Of a stretch of 64,000 nucleotides of DNA, positions 26,695 through 36,546 are shown piece by piece. Below the pieces are notes generated by a model that searched no databases, had not been told where the DNA came from, and was given only the letters and a program-made list of their open reading frames with translations. This DNA is from Thermohalobaculum sp039513195 (GTDB taxonomy: Bacteria > Pseudomonadota > Alphaproteobacteria > Rhodobacterales > Rhodobacteraceae), in NCBI GenBank assembly GCA_039513195.1, contig JBCCRM010000006.1, forward strand, positions 118,238 through 182,237. The letters are read 5' to 3'. The translations under genes were made by a program, and so were the position numbers. Positions within the stretch are counted from its first letter, which is position 1, and each line of letters starts with the position of its first letter.

Positions 26695-27732
26695 TCACTT
26701 CTTCAGGCGCGTCCAGATCGCGTCATAGAGCGCTTGGACCTCCGGCGCGCAGACCTTCACGAAGGTGCCGGCGGGCGCGGTCGCGGGCGGGTTTTGCTCC
26801 GGCGACGTCTTCAGGTCGTCGGTCAGCAGCTCCGTCACGCCCTTCACGCCGGCAGTGTACTGCGCGAAGTTCGACACGGCCGCGATGTTCTCCGGCTCCA
26901 GCAGGAAATCCATGAACTTGATCGCGCTGTCGCGGTTGGGCGCGTCCTTCAGCAGGACGACATTGTCCATCCAAACCACATAGCCTTCCTTTGGATAGGC
27001 GTACTCGACTGGCGCGCCCTCGGCCCGGGCTTTCGCGCCAAAGCCGTTCCAGATCATGCCGACGGCGGCATCGCCGGACACGAGCACATCCTTCGCCCCG
27101 TCGGAGTTGAAGGATGCCCAGTGCGGTTTCGCGTCCTCCAGCATTGCCGACAGCGACTTAAGCTGCTCCCGATCCGTCGAGCATTGCGGGATGCCCAGAT
27201 GCAGGGACGCCATGGCCAGCAGCTCGCCCTGCGTGTCTAGGACATTGATCTTGCCGCTGAGCGCATCGGGTGGGCTGAACAGGATGTCGGTGGTGTCGAT
27301 CTCACCCTCATAGACCTCACGATTGACCATGAAGCTGGTCGAGCCCCACTGATAGGGGATCGAGTGCATACGCCCCGGGTCGAAGTCGACGTTGAGCCAC
27401 TGCTCCTCGATATTGGCTTTGTTGGCGAGCTCCCCCTCGGCAACGGTGTCGAGCATGCCTTCGTCGCGCATGATCTGGACCATGTAGTCACCCGGTACCG
27501 CAACGTCGTAGGACCCGAGCCCGCCGGCCTTCAACGCGGCCAGCAGCGACTCGTTCGAGTCATAGGTGTCCATGGTCACTTCGATCCCGGTCTCTTCGGT
27601 GAATTTCACCAGAAGTTCCGCGGGAATGTACTCGAACCAATGATAGATGGAGAGCTTACCCTCCGCCGCCGCCGGCCCTGCAAGCAGCGCCAGCACACTG
27701 GCTGCTGCCCCCATCCATGCCGTCTTTTTCAT
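26695..27732 (-). CDS. Pot-type ABC transporter, periplasmic substrate-binding protein
   Basis: A 345-residue PotD/PotF-like binding protein. The Sec signal is MKKTAWMGAAASVLALLAGP with cleavage after AAA near residue 23. The mature protein starts EGKLSIYHWFEYIPAELLVKFTEETGIEVTMDTYDSNE, a classical PotD opening, and ends EVQALYDAIWTRLKK. An AGGAG site precedes the start, and the start overlaps the permease stop (ATGA). Polyamines are the usual ligands; the neighbouring amine oxidase and monooxygenase leave open an aromatic amine. Confidence 0.92.
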   Translation of the reverse strand: MKKTAWMGAAASVLALLAGPAAAEGKLSIYHWFEYIPAELLVKFTEETGIEVTMDTYDSNESLLAALKAGGLGSYDVAVPGDYMVQIMRDEGMLDTVAEGELANKANIEEQWLNVDFDPGRMHSIPYQWGSTSFMVNREVYEGEIDTTDILFSPPDALSGKINVLDTQGELLAMASLHLGIPQCSTDREQLKSLSAMLEDAKPHWASFNSDGAKDVLVSGDAAVGMIWNGFGAKARAEGAPVEYAYPKEGYVVWMDNVVLLKDAPNRDSAIKFMDFLLEPENIAAVSNFAQYTAGVKGVTELLTDDLKTSPEQNPPATAPAGTFVKVCAPEVQALYDAIWTRLKK

Positions 27733-28550
27733 TGCGATCTCCTCTGCTTGTCGTCTTTTCCGAGATTGCTCACCAGGTAGGAGAGCGTGACGAACAGCAC
27801 CGACACCAAAAGCATGCAGGTGCTGATCGCCATGATGTTCGGTTTGATGCCCTGTTTGACGGCGCCAAAGATGGCGGTTGGAAGGGTCTCGACCCCCGCG
27901 CCCTTCACGAAGTTGGTGATGATGAAATCGTCGAGCGAAATGATGAAGGCGAGGAGGAAGCCCGCGACGATCCCTGGCATCATGAGGGGCAGCAGGACCA
28001 GGCGCAGCGCCTCCCACCGCGTCGCGTAGAGGTCCATTGCCGCCTGCTCGTATATCGCCTCGATCCCCTGGAGGCGTGCTGCGATCGGCAGATAGGCGAA
28101 GGGGATGCAGAAGACGATATGGGCGAGCAGGATCGACAGCAGCCCGCGCTGAAAGCCGATCGCCGAGAAGAAGATGAGGGTCGCGACCGCGGTAACGATC
28201 TCCGGCACCATCAAGGGCAGGTTGATCAGCGCGAAGCTCGCCGATTTGCCGCGGAAAACGCCGCCGCGGAGCATGGCGAGGGCTGCTGCCGTCGCGATGA
28301 CGGTGGCGGTGATCGCTGCCGCGACAGCGATGATCAGCGAATTCCAGGCCGCCTGTTTGAATTTGGCGGACTCGATGCCGAAGAACACCTCCTCGTACCA
28401 GACGAGGCTGAACCCACCCCACCGGGTGATCGATTCAGTGGCGTTGAAGGAGTAGATCATGACCACGATCAGCGGCGCGTAGAGGAGCGTCAGGCAGAGG
28501 ATCGTGATCGGCAGAAAACCGGGATATCGGCGCAGATCGGTTGTCGCCAT
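27729..28550 (-). CDS. Pot-type ABC transporter permease (PotC-like)
   Basis: A 273-residue inner-membrane permease with six helices and the binding-protein-dependent transport EAA-like loop (EQAAMDLYATRWEALRLVLLPLMMPGI). It starts MATTDLRRYPGFLPITILCL. It is translationally coupled at both ends: its start touches the PotB-like stop and its stop overlaps the binding-protein start. It forms the membrane channel with the PotB-like subunit. Confidence 0.92.
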   Translation of the reverse strand: MATTDLRRYPGFLPITILCLTLLYAPLIVVMIYSFNATESITRWGGFSLVWYEEVFFGIESAKFKQAAWNSLIIAVAAAITATVIATAAALAMLRGGVFRGKSASFALINLPLMVPEIVTAVATLIFFSAIGFQRGLLSILLAHIVFCIPFAYLPIAARLQGIEAIYEQAAMDLYATRWEALRLVLLPLMMPGIVAGFLLAFIISLDDFIITNFVKGAGVETLPTAIFGAVKQGIKPNIMAISTCMLLVSVLFVTLSYLVSNLGKDDKQRRSQ

Positions 28551-29470
28551 CAGCGCTGCTCCTTCCGTGCCTGAGATCGGGCGTAGAAGATCAGCACGAC
28601 CAGCACCATCGACAGCAGGATCATCGCCGACGCTGCGCCAAAGGGCCAGTTGCCGGCGGCGCCTTTGAACTGATCCTCGATCAGCGAGCCGATCATCCAG
28701 TTCTTTGCGCCGCCCAGTAGATCCGGCGCGAGGAAGGCGCCGAGGGACGGCACGAAGACCAGGATGCAACCCGCGATGATCCCGGGCCTCACCGCCGGGA
28801 TCACCACCAGCCACAGCGTTCGAAGTTTCGAGGCGTAGAGATCGGCCGCGGCCTCGCTGAGCGCAAAGTTGTAGCGCTCGACCGAGGCATAGATCGGCAG
28901 CACCATGAAGGGCAGGTAAGAATAGAATAGCCCAAGCTGCACGGCGAAATCTGTGTTGATCATCCGGATTGGGCTGTCGAGAACGCCGAAGACAATCAGC
29001 CACTCGTTAACCGGGCCGGTATCGCGGATCAGGAACTTCATCGAAACCGTGCGGATCAGCAGATTAACCCAATAGGGGATCGTCACGAGGAACAGCCACA
29101 GCGGCCGGCTGCGAGGCGAGCGGGTGGCGATGAACCAGGCGGTTGGGAAGCCGACCACCAAGCAGAGCAGGGTCGCGAGTCCCGCCTGCCAGATCGACCG
29201 CCAATAGATCGAGATATAGGTCCACTCGATTGCTGGCGGCTCGTCCCCGAATAGCCCGCGGTCCAGGAAAAACCGATCATACGAGGCGAGTGAGAACTCC
29301 CACACCACGCCGCCACGGAACTCCTTTGTGAGAAACGAGAAGACGAGCATCAGCCCGACCGGGACCACTAGGAAGATGCCGATCACCAGCCAGGAGGGCA
29401 GCATTAGCCAGGTGCGAGCAGGGGCGAAAGTCTCGCCCTGCGTGCCGCCGGAAAGCGCCCCCGCCGCCAT
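28550..29470 (-). CDS. Pot-type ABC transporter permease (PotB-like)
   Basis: A 306-residue permease with six helices and the ATPase-contact loop SEAAADLYASKLRTLWLVVIPAVRPGI. It begins MAAGALSGGTQGETFAPART, then the first helix WLVIGIFLVVPVGLMLVFSF. The longer open frame upstream lies inside the ATPase gene. It overlaps the neighbouring genes by one base on each side, consistent with one polycistronic message. Confidence 0.92.
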   Translation of the reverse strand: MAAGALSGGTQGETFAPARTWLMLPSWLVIGIFLVVPVGLMLVFSFLTKEFRGGVVWEFSLASYDRFFLDRGLFGDEPPAIEWTYISIYWRSIWQAGLATLLCLVVGFPTAWFIATRSPRSRPLWLFLVTIPYWVNLLIRTVSMKFLIRDTGPVNEWLIVFGVLDSPIRMINTDFAVQLGLFYSYLPFMVLPIYASVERYNFALSEAAADLYASKLRTLWLVVIPAVRPGIIAGCILVFVPSLGAFLAPDLLGGAKNWMIGSLIEDQFKGAAGNWPFGAASAMILLSMVLVVLIFYARSQARKEQR

Positions 29471-30546
29471 CAGTCCGCCAGCATCCGGGCTGCGCCCGGC
29501 GCGATCTGCAGCGCCGCGCGGTCGCCCGGATCGAAGGCCGCGCTGGCATCCTGGGCGTTCTGGATGCGGACCACCATCTCGACCCCGTCGTCGAGCCGCA
29601 CGATATGCTGCGTGTCGGTGCCCAGATAGATTGTGCGTTCGACCGTGCAGCCGATCCCCTCCACCGGGCACAGGGCCAGTTGCTCCGGCCTGATAGAGAT
29701 GTGGGCCCGGCCATTGGCAGGCGGCTTGCCTACTGCGTCGAATTCGATCCCACCCGGCAGGCGCACCCGGGTGGCGGAGCCGTTCACGGCCAGAACCTCG
29801 GCCTCCAAGAGGTTGGTCTCGCCGATGAAGTCAGCGACGAAACGGTTGGCCGGCGCCTCGTAGATATCCCGCGCCGCGCCTACCTGCTGCACCCTGCCTG
29901 CTGACATCACTGCGATGCGGTCGGACATGGTCAGCGCCTCCTCTTGGTCATGGGTGACGAAGATGAAGGTGATGCCGGTGCGCTGTTGGATCTGCTTTAG
30001 CTCCACCCGCATCTGCTGGCGCAGCTTCAGGTCGAGCGCCGAGAGCGGCTCGTCGAGCAGCAGCACCTTCGGCTCCGGCGCCAGGGCGCGGGCCAACGCC
30101 ACCCGCTGCTGCTGTCCCCCGGAGAGTTGCGAGGGTCGGCGCCCGGCGAGGTCCGAGAGCTGGACCAAGCGCAGCATCTCCGCCACCCGGGCGCCGATCA
30201 CGGCCTGGGGTTTGCGCAGCATTTTCAGGCCAAAGCCCACATTCTCCGCCACTGTGAGATGCGGGAAGAGGGCGTAGTTCTGGAAGACCGTGTTGATCGG
30301 TCGGGTGTTCGGGGGCAGGGCAGCGATGCGCTCACCATAGAGGAAGATATCGCCGCCGGAGACCTGCTCGAACCCCGCGATAAGGCGCAAGAGCGTCGTC
30401 TTTCCGCATCCGGACGGACCCAACAGCGTGAAGAACTCATTGTCCCGCACCGCAAAGCCGACATTGTCGAGCGCCACCACAGCGCCCGCCCCGGCGCCGA
30501 AACGTTTGTCCACCCCGACGATGTCGATCGCTGCAACCGCGCCCAT
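29470..30546 (-). CDS. Pot-type ABC transporter ATP-binding protein (PotA-like)
   Basis: A 358-residue ABC ATPase energising amine uptake. Walker A is GPSGCGKTT (about 44-52), the Q-loop is VFQNYALFPH, the signature is LSGGQQQRVALARAL, Walker B is KVLLLDEPLSALD, and the switch histidine is in FVTHDQEEAL. A TOBE domain follows (FVADFIGETNLLEAEV to the end). It is the first gene of a five-gene minus-strand unit (PotA-, B-, C-, D-like, amine oxidase). It diverges from the HpaB-family gene across 266 bases that should carry both promoters. Confidence 0.95.
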   Translation of the reverse strand: MGAVAAIDIVGVDKRFGAGAGAVVALDNVGFAVRDNEFFTLLGPSGCGKTTLLRLIAGFEQVSGGDIFLYGERIAALPPNTRPINTVFQNYALFPHLTVAENVGFGLKMLRKPQAVIGARVAEMLRLVQLSDLAGRRPSQLSGGQQQRVALARALAPEPKVLLLDEPLSALDLKLRQQMRVELKQIQQRTGITFIFVTHDQEEALTMSDRIAVMSAGRVQQVGAARDIYEAPANRFVADFIGETNLLEAEVLAVNGSATRVRLPGGIEFDAVGKPPANGRAHISIRPEQLALCPVEGIGCTVERTIYLGTDTQHIVRLDDGVEMVVRIQNAQDASAAFDPGDRAALQIAPGAARMLAD

Positions 30547-30812
30547 GGCCGGCCGCCTCCCCGTGCCCGCTATGGGAGAGCAGGCTGACAGGCCAGCCAG
30601 AGCCGCGCAACCGCGATTGACTGAATTTCCGGCAAATGGCATCCACTGCTCGGACCCGCTGAGAGCGCAGGCAGAAAACGCTGCTTTTCTAGGCAGTTTT
30701 TAGTGGTTTTCCGGGCTCCTCCTGCCCTGTGGAAGCCCTCTCCGTCGGCATCGGTTGACCCTCTCGTCGTTCCAAAAGACACTTTGGTCATCTCGGTGTG
30801 GGAGGACGGGCG

Positions 30813-32348
30813 ATGATCAGAACCGGCGACGCCTATCGTGACAGCATCCGCGACGGCCGCGCAGTTTACATGAATGGCGAACGGGTGCGGGATGTCACCA
30901 CCCACCCGATGTTCAAGCCGCTCGTCGATATCCGTGCCCGAATCTACGATATGGCCCACGACCCCGCGACGCGCAACGTGATGACGGTTGCGCAGGATGG
31001 CGAGGTCAACGCGGTCGGCAACATGCTCCCCTACAGCCAAGACGACTGGTGGGCGAAGCGCCGGGCCACCGACACGGTCATGGAGGCGGTTGGCGGTGTC
31101 GTCACCCGCGTCGGCGACGAGACCGTCGGCGAGATGTGGTCGCTTTACGATGGACAGGACGTGCTTAACGAGGTTGACTCGCAGTTTGCCAAGAACATCG
31201 AGGCGCATATCCAAAAGGTGCTGCACGCGGATCCCTTCCATGTCTCGGCCAACACCGATCCGAAAGGCGACCGCTCCAAACCGCCGCAGGAGCAGGATCC
31301 GGACATGCTGCTCCACGTGGTGCGAGAGACGGACGCTGGCATCGTCGTGCGTGGCGCGAAATACGAGACCGCAGCAGCCTATGCCAACCAGGCCTTCACC
31401 AAGCCCACCATCGCGAATTGGGGCAATGAGCAGCTTTCGGACTATGCGGTTGGGTTCATCTGCGATCTGGGCGCGCCAGGGCTGAAATTCATCTGCCGCG
31501 GCGGCTTTGCGGGCGCGCGCAGCGGCGATACGGCGACGGATCGACGGGACTACCCGCTGGCCAACCGCTTCGACGAGGTCGACACGCTGGTGATCTTCGA
31601 CGATGTGCTGGTGCCGTGGGAAAATGTGCTCTTCTATCGCCACACAAGGGCGGCGACCTTCATACGGGCGACCTTGCACCGGTATTCAGCCTTCGCCTTC
31701 GTGCAGCGGACCTTGAAGCATGCCGATCAGATGATCGGTACGGCGCTGTTCAATGTCCGTCAGACGGGGCTGGAGAAGCAGCCGGCAGTGCAAGAGAAGC
31801 TCTCGACCCTCGCCGTGTGGCGGGAGGGGATCAACGCGCATCTAACCGCCGCCATCGCCCTGGCAGAGCGTTCGCCCGCCGGCTTGTTGATGCCGAACCA
31901 ATCGTTGTTGATGACCGGCCGGGTGCACGCGATCTCGAACTTGCCGACCATGACCCATCTGGCGCGAGAGCTTTGTGGCGGCCAGATCTGCGTGACGCCA
32001 AATGCGGCCGCGTTCGATGCGCCGGAGACGCGGCCCTGGCTCGAAAAGTTCTACACCGTGAATGACACCTGGGTGGCGGAGGACCGGCGAAAGCTGCTGG
32101 CCTATGCCCGCGATCTGTTGAACTCGGACTATGCCGGACACCGCTTGACGTTTCAGCTCTTTGCGCAGTCGCCGCCCTTTGCGCATCTCGCGGCGGTGTA
32201 CCGGAATTTCGATTGGGACGGGCCGCTTTGCTTCGTGAAGGATGGCGCCGAGCTGTCCGACACCGTGATGGAGGGCAGGGCGCCCGAGGGTGGGGACCGG
32301 GCGGTGAGCCAGTTCTTCGCCGAGCCGACCCGTCGCGCTGCCGAGTAG
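30813..32348 (+). CDS. 4-hydroxyphenylacetate 3-hydroxylase-family flavin-dependent oxygenase (HpaB-like)
   Basis: A 511-residue HpaB/PvcC/HadA-group monooxygenase, an FADH2-using two-component enzyme typically hydroxylating phenols. It starts MIRTGDAYRDSIRDGRAVYMNGERV, the canonical family N-terminus. FDEVDTLVIFDDVLVPWENVLFYR and a C-terminal domain ending near residue 500 also fit. GGAGGA precedes the ATG. No flavin reductase partner is in the window, so FADH2 must come from elsewhere. Divergence from the amine oxidase operon suggests it acts on an aromatic product, but the substrate is not proved. Confidence 0.88.
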   Translation: MIRTGDAYRDSIRDGRAVYMNGERVRDVTTHPMFKPLVDIRARIYDMAHDPATRNVMTVAQDGEVNAVGNMLPYSQDDWWAKRRATDTVMEAVGGVVTRVGDETVGEMWSLYDGQDVLNEVDSQFAKNIEAHIQKVLHADPFHVSANTDPKGDRSKPPQEQDPDMLLHVVRETDAGIVVRGAKYETAAAYANQAFTKPTIANWGNEQLSDYAVGFICDLGAPGLKFICRGGFAGARSGDTATDRRDYPLANRFDEVDTLVIFDDVLVPWENVLFYRHTRAATFIRATLHRYSAFAFVQRTLKHADQMIGTALFNVRQTGLEKQPAVQEKLSTLAVWREGINAHLTAAIALAERSPAGLLMPNQSLLMTGRVHAISNLPTMTHLARELCGGQICVTPNAAAFDAPETRPWLEKFYTVNDTWVAEDRRKLLAYARDLLNSDYAGHRLTFQLFAQSPPFAHLAAVYRNFDWDGPLCFVKDGAELSDTVMEGRAPEGGDRAVSQFFAEPTRRAAE

Positions 32349-32431
32349 CATCTCCGTAAGCCTTTCTTAGCCGGCACGTCCTACAGCCTCTCAAACCTGC
32401 GTCGATAATCGCATGGCATGAGAGGTGTATT

Positions 32432-33667
32432 ATGTGGCGGCGACTGAGGCTGATCTGGACGGCGACCGCCATCCTCTTCTGCGGCGCCGCCACGGCCGAG
32501 ACACCCTACCGGATCTATATCGACGCTGAGCAAAGGTTTGGCCGCGCCGCTGCCGAAGCCATCCGCATGGGGATCACCACCGCCCTGGCCTTGGACGACA
32601 ACCGGATCGCTGGGCGGGAGGTCGAGGTCGTGCCCCTGGACCATCGCGGCAATGCAAAACGCTCGCTGCTGCATCTGAGACGCTATCGCGACGACCCGAA
32701 CGCGATTGCGATGTTCAGTGGGATGCATTCGCCGCCCTATCTGCGAAATCGAGCGTTCATTAACGAGCATGGACTTCTGTTGCTGGTGCCTTGGGCCGCC
32801 GCCGGCCCGGTCACCCGGCCGCCGGGGACCGAGAACTTCATTTTCCGCGTTTCCATTGACGACACAAAGGCAGGACCTTTTCTCGCCCGGGATGCGGTTC
32901 AGGCGCGCGGGTGCAGTCGGACAGCGGTCCTCATCGTCGATACGGGATGGGGTCGGTACAATCTGGGTAGGATTCAAAGCGCGCTGCAGGAACTGGGGCA
33001 ACCGGCGCCAGCGATCTTCACCTTTCAGCGCGGCATCAGCGATGTGGAGGGGAGAGTGATGGCGCGGGACATCGCCGCAAGCGGTGCCGATTGTGTGGTC
33101 ATGGTGAGCGCGATTGCTGAGAGCGTGTCCTTTGTTAACTTGCTGGCCGAATTTGCGCCGCACATACGGATTTCCAGCCATTGGGCCGTCGTCTCGAGCG
33201 TTTTCATCGACCAGGTGCCACACGCCGCGCGGCAGGCAGTGGAGCTGCAATTCCTCCACACTTGTTTCCCATTCGACGCGCCGCCTGAGACCGAGTTTAT
33301 CGCAACGGTCGAGCGAACCGCTCGCCATCTCTTCGGCGACGCCTTCAGATCGTTCGACACTTTGCCCGCGGCGGTTGGGTTTGTGCACGCCTTCGATGCA
33401 ACGCGGATGCTGTTGGCGGCCGCGGCACAGATCGAAACCGCCGGCAGCATTGCTCACATTCGGAACAGGCTCCGCTTCGCCTTGGAGAATTTGGATACGC
33501 CGGTCCAGGGGCTGATGCGCATCTATCGCCGCCCGTTTCGGCCCTACGGACCTGCGGATCCCGATGCCCATGAGGCTCTCGGTGCAGCCGATCTCTGCAT
33601 GGTGAAGTTTGGGCCAGAGGATCAGATCCTTTCCGTTCGTGGACGGGGCTCCCGGGTCGGCCGATGA
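32432..33667 (+). CDS. Periplasmic binding protein (type 1 fold), probable ligand sensor
   Basis: A 411-residue protein with signal peptide MWRRLRLIWTATAILFCGAATA, followed by a type-1 periplasmic binding fold like LivJ (IYIDAEQRFGRAAAEAIRMGI, then AIAMFSGMHSPPYLRNRAFINEHGLLLLVPWAA, AVLIVDTGWGRYN). Its stop overlaps the start of the hybrid kinase by 4 bases, and no permease or ATPase is adjacent. This arrangement resembles TorT/TorS-type pairs, in which the binding protein presents a ligand to a sensor kinase rather than feeding a transporter. The ligand is unknown. Confidence 0.8.
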   Translation: MWRRLRLIWTATAILFCGAATAETPYRIYIDAEQRFGRAAAEAIRMGITTALALDDNRIAGREVEVVPLDHRGNAKRSLLHLRRYRDDPNAIAMFSGMHSPPYLRNRAFINEHGLLLLVPWAAAGPVTRPPGTENFIFRVSIDDTKAGPFLARDAVQARGCSRTAVLIVDTGWGRYNLGRIQSALQELGQPAPAIFTFQRGISDVEGRVMARDIAASGADCVVMVSAIAESVSFVNLLAEFAPHIRISSHWAVVSSVFIDQVPHAARQAVELQFLHTCFPFDAPPETEFIATVERTARHLFGDAFRSFDTLPAAVGFVHAFDATRMLLAAAAQIETAGSIAHIRNRLRFALENLDTPVQGLMRIYRRPFRPYGPADPDAHEALGAADLCMVKFGPEDQILSVRGRGSRVGR

Positions 33668-36546
33668 TCAGACCTCTCCCGATCGCACGGTCCTTCGCCG
33701 GGTTCTTGTTCGGCGTCTTCGCGCTGATCTTTGCCTTCGCGGGCGCAAGTGTCTGGTACGCAAAGCGTGTCGCCTTTATCGAGCAGCAGGACCAGAGCCT
33801 CGCCAGTGAAGCCACGGCGATCGCCGGCGCTTTGGAGCGGGTGATCGAGGGCGAGGTTCGAGCAGTTCGCTACCTGGCCGGCCGCCCACTGCTACTGCAA
33901 GCCGTCGTCGGCGAAGAGAAGGACCTCGTCAACGCCGAGGATCTGATGCGGTCTTTCAACATCGCACGCTCGCTGTTGCACCTGCACCTCTACGACGTGC
34001 TCGCCGAGCCGGTTCTGTCGATCGAAGTGAGACAAGGGGCCGAGGACGCGTTCTCGCCGGAGCTGAGGCGCTCGATGGCGAACGATATGATCGCGTCGGA
34101 AGGCAATCTGGCGATCCGCCATGCGAGATTAGGGGAGATCGACCATCTGCTGATCGCGGCGCCGGTGCAGAACCACGGTGCGACGGAAGGCGTGCTGTAC
34201 GCAGACTTCGTCCTCGACCCGCTCGCCGATGCCACGTCCCGCCGCCATATCGCTGGCGTTGAGATCAGAGAGAGCCCCGATGCCCACGCGGGTCGTTTGT
34301 CGGTTGCGGTGATGGGCGACGACCAAGTCATCATCGCACCGATTATGGGGACAGGCCTCGAACTGCGGATAACCCCTGACCGTTCGTCGCTAGAGGCCTC
34401 GCGAGGGCGGCTGATGATCACGGTTCTGGGCGCTTTGGCCGGGGCGCTTTCTCTCTCGTTCGCGGCGTCCTATGCACTCGGCTATCGCCTGATCGTCGAC
34501 CCGCAGCGCGCGGTGGAAGAGTCGCGGCGCCAGTTGATCGCCAGCGAGGCCAAGGCTCGGGAACTGGCCAGCGTGGTCGAACAGACCAACGACGCCATTC
34601 TCCTCGCCGATCCCAGCGGGCGGCTAATTTGGAACAATCGCGGCAACGAGGAGATCAGCGGCCTGCGCCAGGAGGACATGTTGGGCAAGGGGCTCGCTTG
34701 CCTCCTGAAGGGCTCGGACCGCGACGACGAGACCTCCGAAGCGATCCGCGCGGCGATCCGCGATGGAACGAGCCTAAGAACTGAAGTCTGCCGAAGAAGA
34801 GAGGACGGTTCAGTCTACTGGCTGGACCTCAACATTGTCCCGCTGCGCGATGGGCTTGGCGACATCAGTGGCTATTGCGCGATCCAGCGCGATGTCACGG
34901 AGGCGAAGACCCGCGAGGCGCAGCTAAGTGCTTCCCAAAAGGCGGCGGAGGCGGCCAACCGTGCCAAGTCCAACTTCCTCGCTAGCATGAGCCATGAGAT
35001 ACGGACGCCGATGAACGGCGTTATCGGCATGGCGGAGCTGCTTTCAGAGACCGAGTTGAATGACGAGCAGCGCATCTGCACCGATACGATCCGGGACAGC
35101 GCAAATGCTCTGCTTGGCATTATCAACGACATTCTCGACTTCTCGAAAATCGAGTCCGGGAAGCTGCAACTCTCCCTGGAGCCGGTCGCGCTCTGCCGCG
35201 TGATCGACGATGTCGCACAGCTTCTTGCACCGGCGGCGGTGGAAGGCGCGATCGAGTTGATGGTGGATGACAGGATCAACCGAGACGTATCCGAGTCCAG
35301 AGAGTTCGTCACCGATATCGCTCGCATTCGGCAAGTGTTGGTGAACCTGCTGGGCAATGCCGTCAAGTTTACCGAGACCGGGCATGTTCTCATTTCCGCG
35401 AAGGCCAAGCCGGGGCCTGCACCGGGTGTCAGCCAGGTGGAAATCGCGATCGCCGATACTGGCATCGGCATTCCAGAGGAAAAGCTTCACTCCATCTTCG
35501 CACCGTTCGAGCAGGCGGACGCATCGTCGGCCCGTCGATTCGAGGGGACCGGGCTGGGCCTCGCAATCACCCGCCGACTGGTCCAGATCCTCGGCGGGGA
35601 CATCTCGGTCTCCTCGGTTCTTGGCCGGGGCTCCGTTTTCAAGGTCGTGCTGCCGCTCCGGGAGGTTCGCAACCCCAACCCACCGGCGCTGCCACGGCAC
35701 GACGGCCTGCGCGACCGCGTGGCTATGGTGTTTTCTCCGCGGGACGCGATGCCCGATATCCTGGCGCATCAGCTTGGCACGGCCGGCGCTCGGGTCCTGG
35801 CGGTGAACCCAGCGGACATGGCCGCCGGCCTTGCGGCTATCGATGCGAAAGAGATCGATATTGTCATACTCGACAATGCTGCCCTCGACGCCCATCCGGA
35901 AGTGGCTCTCGATACCCTTCGCACCGCCGCGGTCGCGAGGCGCATCCCGGTTCTGTTTCTCGCTTCGGTCGATCAGAGCTTGGAGAAAGACCGGCTGTTG
36001 TCTCTCGGCTTGGCGGCTGTCCTTTTCAAACCCGTGCGTCGTTCGGTCTTGCTGGCGCAGGTCGACGCGGCGCTGAACGGTTCGGTCCAAGGCGCGTCGG
36101 CGACGCCCGCGGCGTCCCGCAGCGACGCCCCCGACTTGCGCCACATCCGGATCCTGTTGGCGGAGGACAATCGTACGAACCAGCTCGTGCTGAAACGTAT
36201 GCTCGCTCCGTCTGGGGCGTCGGTCACCGTCGTCGAGGATGGGCAGGCGGCGGTGGAGGAGTTCTTCGCCTCGCGGCCCGATCTGGTGTTGATGGATTGC
36301 TCGATGCCGGTTCTCAGCGGCTACGACGCGGCGCGTAGGATTATTGATGGCCTCGCGGCCGAAGGAAGCGCTGCGCGGATGGCGCCGATCATCGCTATCA
36401 CGGCAAACGCGATGGCAGAGGATCGCCAGCGATGCCTCGACGCGGGCATGGTGGATTTTCTGACAAAGCCCGTTCGTAAGGACGATTTATTCGCAGTGAT
36501 CTGTGCGGCGGTCCAGGATCCGCCGGACGCTGCGCAGGCGCTGTAG
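33664..36546 (+). CDS. Hybrid sensor histidine kinase/response regulator
   Basis: A 960-residue inner-membrane kinase. TM1 is at about 13-33, then a periplasmic domain to about 248, TM2 at about 252-275, and a PAS domain at about 300-412. The HisKA dimerisation domain has phosphoacceptor H444 in SMSHEIRTPMNG. The HATPase domain has N box QVLVNLLGNAVKFTE, G1 IADTGIGIPEEK and GTGLGLAITRRL. A degenerate receiver-like segment (about 680-800) precedes a canonical receiver with D878 in LVLMDCSMPVLSGYD and TKPVRK. There is no HPt or DNA-binding output, so an external phosphotransfer partner is needed. It is coupled to the upstream binding protein, which probably binds its periplasmic domain. Confidence 0.92.
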   Translation: MIRPLPIARSFAGFLFGVFALIFAFAGASVWYAKRVAFIEQQDQSLASEATAIAGALERVIEGEVRAVRYLAGRPLLLQAVVGEEKDLVNAEDLMRSFNIARSLLHLHLYDVLAEPVLSIEVRQGAEDAFSPELRRSMANDMIASEGNLAIRHARLGEIDHLLIAAPVQNHGATEGVLYADFVLDPLADATSRRHIAGVEIRESPDAHAGRLSVAVMGDDQVIIAPIMGTGLELRITPDRSSLEASRGRLMITVLGALAGALSLSFAASYALGYRLIVDPQRAVEESRRQLIASEAKARELASVVEQTNDAILLADPSGRLIWNNRGNEEISGLRQEDMLGKGLACLLKGSDRDDETSEAIRAAIRDGTSLRTEVCRRREDGSVYWLDLNIVPLRDGLGDISGYCAIQRDVTEAKTREAQLSASQKAAEAANRAKSNFLASMSHEIRTPMNGVIGMAELLSETELNDEQRICTDTIRDSANALLGIINDILDFSKIESGKLQLSLEPVALCRVIDDVAQLLAPAAVEGAIELMVDDRINRDVSESREFVTDIARIRQVLVNLLGNAVKFTETGHVLISAKAKPGPAPGVSQVEIAIADTGIGIPEEKLHSIFAPFEQADASSARRFEGTGLGLAITRRLVQILGGDISVSSVLGRGSVFKVVLPLREVRNPNPPALPRHDGLRDRVAMVFSPRDAMPDILAHQLGTAGARVLAVNPADMAAGLAAIDAKEIDIVILDNAALDAHPEVALDTLRTAAVARRIPVLFLASVDQSLEKDRLLSLGLAAVLFKPVRRSVLLAQVDAALNGSVQGASATPAASRSDAPDLRHIRILLAEDNRTNQLVLKRMLAPSGASVTVVEDGQAAVEEFFASRPDLVLMDCSMPVLSGYDAARRIIDGLAAEGSAARMAPIIAITANAMAEDRQRCLDAGMVDFLTKPVRKDDLFAVICAAVQDPPDAAQAL

